From positions 1-64,000 of the forward strand of contig QXVZ01027330.1 of assembly GCA_008931825.1 (NCBI GenBank): DNA of 64,000 bases. The letters are read 5' to 3'. Source of the stretch: Phallusia fumigata (taxonomy: Eukaryota; Chordata; Ascidiacea; Phlebobranchia; Ascidiidae). Below are positions 60,201 through 64,000 of this stretch, one piece after another. How positions within the stretch are numbered: position 1 is the first letter of the stretch; every line of letters begins with the position of its first letter. A program made the position numbers and the translations under genes. Below the pieces are notes generated by a model. It had not been told where the DNA came from and made no database searches. It worked only from the letters and a program-made list of their open reading frames with translations.

Positions 60201-63200
60201 GTTTTGTCTTTGTTTAAATGGTGTATTTGAATTAGGGGTCGGTGGTAAAATGAAAAGTCATCGTAGAACTGCACATTATACCGCTGCACATCAACCTGAC
60301 AATATGCAATCGGTAAGTGTTTGTTTTATTATGTTTGCAGGATTTGGTTTCAAAAAACATTGAAACAAAATGGAAAACATGGCACAGACTTAAAAAGCAG
60401 CTTAAATAAATCAAAACTAGCTAAGAGCTTGAAGCAAAAATTTTCTCAATTTAAAAAGCTAATCACATTTTGAGTCTATTAGCGCTTTTATTCTGCGCCC
60501 ACACATTAACCAGTGAACTAAACCCACAATTTAATCTGTTTGTGATCAGCATTTGTTTGTGCGTGCATGTTTTTCTTTTTGCCAAAACATTTATGCCAAT
60601 AAAAGCCAAGGTAACCTGTAGACCGAATGTAATGTAGTTGTCAAATCGGCAATATATGTAAAAATTTCACCACCTTGGTCTATTATCCAGGTAACACCAC
60701 CTTTGCCAGATGTTCCTTTGCCCATTTCTACAGCATTACCATCTTTTAACTTTGGTCGACCAGGCAGCACTTCTACACCTGCGGTCTCTAAACTCCATGG
60801 CAATCAACCAATCACTCTGGTAGGTCGAATAATGGTAAAATAGGAACGGGAATACATCATAGGGTTCGTTTATTGTATCTTCTCTTTATTTTGCAGTTTC
60901 AAAGCAAAAAAATGGAGTCAACTGGATCTGAAAAGCCGTTGTTTAATTTTGCTGAACCAACACCCAGGCTTCAATCAAGTCCCCAATCATCAAATGCACC
61001 ACCTTCTTCCCTGGTTTGTTCTTTAACATGCTGAAATATAGGAAAGCATGTTTGTTCATACTGTTTTGCACATATTTATTAGTTTGTTTGATGTGTAAAA
61101 CTATGTATATTGCACATAGTGATAACACAACACATTTCCTTTTATACTGCAACTAAATAAGTGGTCTATACTGGGTACTTCCAAATTATAGTTTTTATTC
61201 AGGAAATATTGTTGTTTTAGCCCCAGTTCCAGTTTAGTTTGCCAGCTGAATCTACTGCTGATGCAAAAGTTGAAGGTAAGTAATTTTTTGTGAAACTTAG
61301 TTATTTTTTTGAGTTTTTGCGAAATTCATATGTCGTTGCAGGCAAGTTGGATCCAGTAAACGTGAATAAAAAACCTGCACAACAAAACTCACCAGAAATG
61401 GTTGGAACAAAAAGGAAATCGGATGTAGATCAAGTATCTTTTAAGTCTCCAAAATCTTTAGTTACTACCGGTAGTGTCATGGATATACTTGGTATGTTTA
61501 GATTCAATACAGTGTGGTTTAAAAAATTATCATCATTATAATGTTCTTTGTTTGCCAGGGGCCAAATCAAAACCAACAGTGACGGAAGGGTCAAATAAAA
61601 AACTTAACCCACTTGCAAGCAAGATGGATAAATGGGAATGTGAAAGTTGTTTGTTGATGAACACAATGGACAAGGCGTGTTGTGTTGCATGTCAATCTTT
61701 AAAGCCACAAAAAAAGATGTCGACTTTTTCCTCATCGGCTGGCAACAAGTGGGAGTGTACAGTTTGTATGCTCATGAATAAAGACACGGATGACAAATGT
61801 GTTGCTTGTGAGTCGCCAAAAGTCAAAATACCGACATTATTAAGTACAAAATTTCAATCTGATGATAAATGGGAGTGTCCTGTTTGCATGGTCCGGAACA
61901 AAAATGATGTGGAAAAATGTGTTGCCTGCACAACTGCCCGACCTGGTAATAAACCAGATGTTTTTGCAAAAAGTTCAAGCTCTGGCAAATGGGAATGCAG
62001 CTGCTGTATGTTAAGAGTTGATGCAGATAAAACAAGTTGCCCAGCATGCCTAACACCAAAACCTGGATCATCCATTTCACTTCCAAGCAAGGAATTCAAA
62101 AACACTTTACCACAATCCACAATCGATATTTCTAAAAGCAGTAGTAGTGAAAAATTTTCATTCGGTGTTAAAAAACAACAAAGTGACACAGATAAATGGG
62201 AGTGTGGTGTTTGTCTTCTGAAAAACAAATCGTCAAGTGATGTTTGTCTTGCCTGCCAAGCACCGAGACCATCCTTAAAATCTTCTCACTCTGATGGAAA
62301 ACAATTAAAGCAAGGTTTGAATGAAATGGATAGTGGCAAAAGGTTTGTTTAATGATTTTAAAATATTACAGTCTTATATACTTGTTCAATTGTTAACAAT
62401 ATTTATTTGTGCAGCTTTTCAGGGTTTGCACAAACTAATAAATCCAAATGGGAATGCAATGTGTGTTTGGTACAAAATTCAACAGACATAAAAAAGTGTG
62501 TTGCATGCCAAAGTACAAGACCAGGTGAGAACAGAATAACAAAATCAAAGCTGCCTACTTTTAATATACATGTCTATGAAAAAGTATATTATTGATATTA
62601 AATACGACACAACACTTGTTTGTAACGCTTGTACACAAAGAAAATGTGTTTTTTAAGGTATGTCAACTGAGGAAAAACCTGCACAGTTTTCATTTGGAAA
62701 AACATCAACATCAGTATTTAAATTTGGAACATCAGACAAATCATGTCTAAGTGAAAATACTTCTTCTTCAGCTAAAGCTCCGGATGCAAAATTTGGAAGT
62801 ATACAAAAATGTTTTAACTATTGAAATCGCTTTACTTACTGTCAATGTGTGTTGAGTGTTCATTACAAAAGTAGCAACTTTTCTATTTTCTGAAACTTAT
62901 AGCATTTGATTTCTTATTTTGCATACCTGCTTAGACATTTGCAATTACTCTTCTTTTCTCTGAATTGTTTGTCTGTGTTTTACAACTTAAACCCTTTTTT
63001 AGGTTCAACTCTCAAATTTGGTAAATCCAGCAGCGACAACAATCCTTCTCAGCTAACAAGTGCCAGTGAACCAAAAAAGCCATTTTCTTTCGGCATTCCT
63101 AAACAGAATGAAAATAAATCTGAAAGCACTAAAAGAACTGCAGGTTTGGAAACAAATAAAGTTGTCGGTCCCTCAGTAAAGGGCCTGTACCACAATTAAA

Positions 63201-64000
63201 AAACTNTGAAACCACGTTGGAAAGGGTCGTTTAGAGTTTGTAGTTTACTACGGCCTGACCAAAGGTCACTGCAGGTCAAACTATTGATTAGTGTAACTGT
63301 GGGGTTTAGTTCATGCTTTGGACATTGAGATTGAAATTGACATGATGTAGAAAATGATTTAGTTAAATTATAAATGGAAATCTTTACTTTTAAATTTGTA
63401 AAACTGATTTTTAAACCGATCACGTTCTAAAAACATCACTACTATTCAGAAATTGCATGTGTGTGGGGACCCATATGTTTATGCTAGCAGAAACAATCAT
63501 GTTATAAAATGCCAAGGGAGTAAGGGACCCAATGTAATGTGGGTATTAAAAATATATCCAATGTAATAAAGAAAATGGTACATGTGGAGAACATCATTTT
63601 GAGGTGGTAGTGTATGTGGTATGAAAATATGGAGAACGCCACCTCTCTAGTTAGATTACGTAAGTGTAAGGTTCACAAAGAATAGTATCAAAAAGATAAC
63701 TGTAGGACCACATGTAAAATAATATAGTTGGACACATGCTCTTTTCAAATTGGGTAGCAGCATCGTGATGGACTATTTAACCACCCTTCTAGTCTAGAAA
63801 TGATTTAATTATTTTGATGTCAGACACTTTGGAGAAAAAAGACGTATCAACTCTTTCTCAAACTTCTGGGTCAAGTGATGTTCAAATAGCTGGTTCTTCT
63901 CACACAAAAATGACCAGTGAGTTACAAAACAGTTACATTTTTTTGTTTTTGTAATAAGACATATATATATATTGCAGCCAAGGTAAGTAGCTCATCAACA
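54232..64000 (+). CDS. NUP153: NUP153-like nucleoporin (right end outside window)
   Basis: A nuclear-basket nucleoporin that binds Ran, importins and the lamina. Exons run from ATG at about 54232 through about 54979, 55293, 56110, 56805, 57342, 58295, 58719, 58859, 59047, 60234, 60689, 60897, 61220, 61341, 61559-62342, 62414, 62657, 63002-63143, 63831-63916 and on past the edge (last junctions approximate). The N-terminus (SGGGKIKIKKQTQSRKPY; SLFSRVSDSVKSLL) matches vertebrate NUP153, as do YGGTMADIKTTSYASPYR, SSTAKKILKTLEKMSTPL, GGKMKSHRRTAH, VPLPISTALPSFNFG and TGSVMDILG, all in the human order. Six RanBP2-type zinc fingers follow, five of them in one 784-base exon; then FG repeats start (FSFGK, FKFGT, LKFGK, FSFGI). 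The fourth finger lacks the usual Asn. At least five repeat copies sit in the introns. Confidence 0.9.
54340..54893 (+). repeat. Two decayed CTAG-tail copies, NUP153 intron 1
   Basis: One tail runs through GTGTGAGACCCATGTG to AAAGCCACCCTTGGTAG near 54535; a second has GACTTTTAGTTGGATTCACC, GTGGGACCCATTTTGTTC and ends AGAATGCCACCACTTTAC near 54893. Both align with tails of younger copies but carry many changes. The second exon begins about 85 bases later. Confidence 0.6.
57555..58205 (+). repeat. Old CTAG-tail family copy split by a MITE, NUP153 intron
   Basis: The left part has CCTGAAGGGGCCACATTTTT, CCCTATAGCCCTGACAGTTACC and GGAGAAGATCCAATGTAAAA. The right part has GGCTATGGTATGTGTGGATTGAC and AAGCCGCTTTCTGCATAGT, a decayed tail. 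The two halves are separated by a 322-base element with its own target duplication. Confidence 0.6.
57821..58142. mobile_element. MITE with 33-bp terminal inverted repeats and 9-bp target duplication
   Basis: The left end begins GGGCAACTCTGAAATACACA and the right end reversed begins GGGCAACTCTAAAATACGCA; both go on to CAATCTACGCAATCT. That is 33 bases with two differences. Flanks are TCTTTTAAT at 57812-57820 and again at 58143-58151, a perfect 9-base duplication. No coding capacity. A 9-base duplication with GGG ends fits Mutator-like or Merlin elements; the superfamily is not proven. Confidence 0.9.
59140..60095 (+). mobile_element. CTAG-tail family element, headless, NUP153 intron
   Basis: Starts near GAGCCCCAAAATGCGAAATT and is colinear with 35.74-37.16 kb and 47.77-48.87 kb, including CAGACATACTAATCCAAATG and GGTCACTGCAGGTCAA. 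It ends ACGCCACCTCTCTAG followed by TT. It has one copy of the unit that is doubled in the MEK intron and no homopolymer runs. Divergence is moderate. Confidence 0.7.
60540..60690 (+). repeat. Decayed CTAG-tail fragment, NUP153 intron
   Basis: AAAAGCCAAGGTAACCTGTAGACCGAATGTAATGT and TTTCACCACCTTGGTCTAT resemble the family tail. It ends at the acceptor of the exon encoding VTPPLPDVPLP, so part of the splice region may derive from the repeat. Confidence 0.45.
63206..63206. other. Single N, probable collapsed assembly gap
   Basis: The only ambiguous base in the window. To its right the sequence begins abruptly inside a repeat (TGAAACCACGTTGGAAAGGG, equal to the text at about 36716), with no head or first half. 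Confidence 0.8.
63207..63650 (+). mobile_element. 3' half of a young CTAG-tail element, NUP153 intron
   Basis: Nearly identical to 36716-37160 over about 445 bases, with only a few differences visible, and ends ACGCCACCTCTCTAG followed by TT. Its left part is missing at the N. An open minus-strand frame shared with the MEK-intron copy is repeat text. Confidence 0.8.
63663..63792 (+). repeat. Tail of another CTAG-tail copy, NUP153 intron
   Basis: Contains GTAGGACCACATGTAAAATA, CAAATTGGGTAGCAG and ends TTAACCACCCTTCTAG followed by T. It directly follows the younger half-element, suggesting that one inserted into this older copy, as in the LARP7 intron. Confidence 0.55.

Overview
This is a eukaryotic, AT-rich, intron-dense window with vertebrate-like gene structures on a compact scale. 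Gene content (one beta-type arrestin, one MEK1/2-type MAP2K, an ABTB1 orthologue, LARP7 and a NUP153-type nucleoporin), short introns and intergenic spacers of a few kb point to a tunicate, most likely Ciona. The species is an inference from gene content and compactness, not from a marker gene.

Layout. 1-4.3 kb: spacer with a GCGCAC-rich imperfect minisatellite. 4.3-10.5 kb (+): beta-arrestin, 14 coding exons. 12.6-16.2 kb (+): a six-bladed NHL-type beta-propeller protein with a basic, Ser-rich N-terminus. 17.4-24.6 kb (+): a complete receptor guanylyl cyclase in 22 exons that sum to exactly 1300 codons plus a stop. 26.9-32.2 kb (-): ABTB1 (ankyrin plus two BTB domains). 34.5-38.3 kb (-): MEK1/2, almost the whole kinase in one exon. 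40.9-52.3 kb (+): LARP7, the 7SK RNA chaperone. 54.2 kb to the window end (+): NUP153-like nucleoporin with six RanBP2-type zinc fingers and FG repeats, running off the right edge.

From about 28 kb rightwards many introns carry one family of non-coding mobile repeats, here called the CTAG-tail family. Copies share a hairpin-bearing head, internal tandem units of variable number and a tail ending in CTAG with T on its 3' side. One 1.28-kb copy is nested in another inside LARP7. A separate 322-bp MITE with 33-bp terminal inverted repeats and a 9-bp target duplication sits inside an older copy in NUP153. G and C homopolymers of 11-26 bases interrupt copies, and a single N marks a probable assembly gap at the edge of another copy.

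Functionally the genes are independent: receptor desensitisation (arrestin), cGMP signalling (cyclase), ERK signalling (MEK), 7SK/P-TEFb control (LARP7) and nuclear transport (NUP153). Arrestin and the membrane cyclase can act together in ciliary photoreceptors, but their closeness here may be chance. No rRNA, CRISPR, or virus-like element was recognised.
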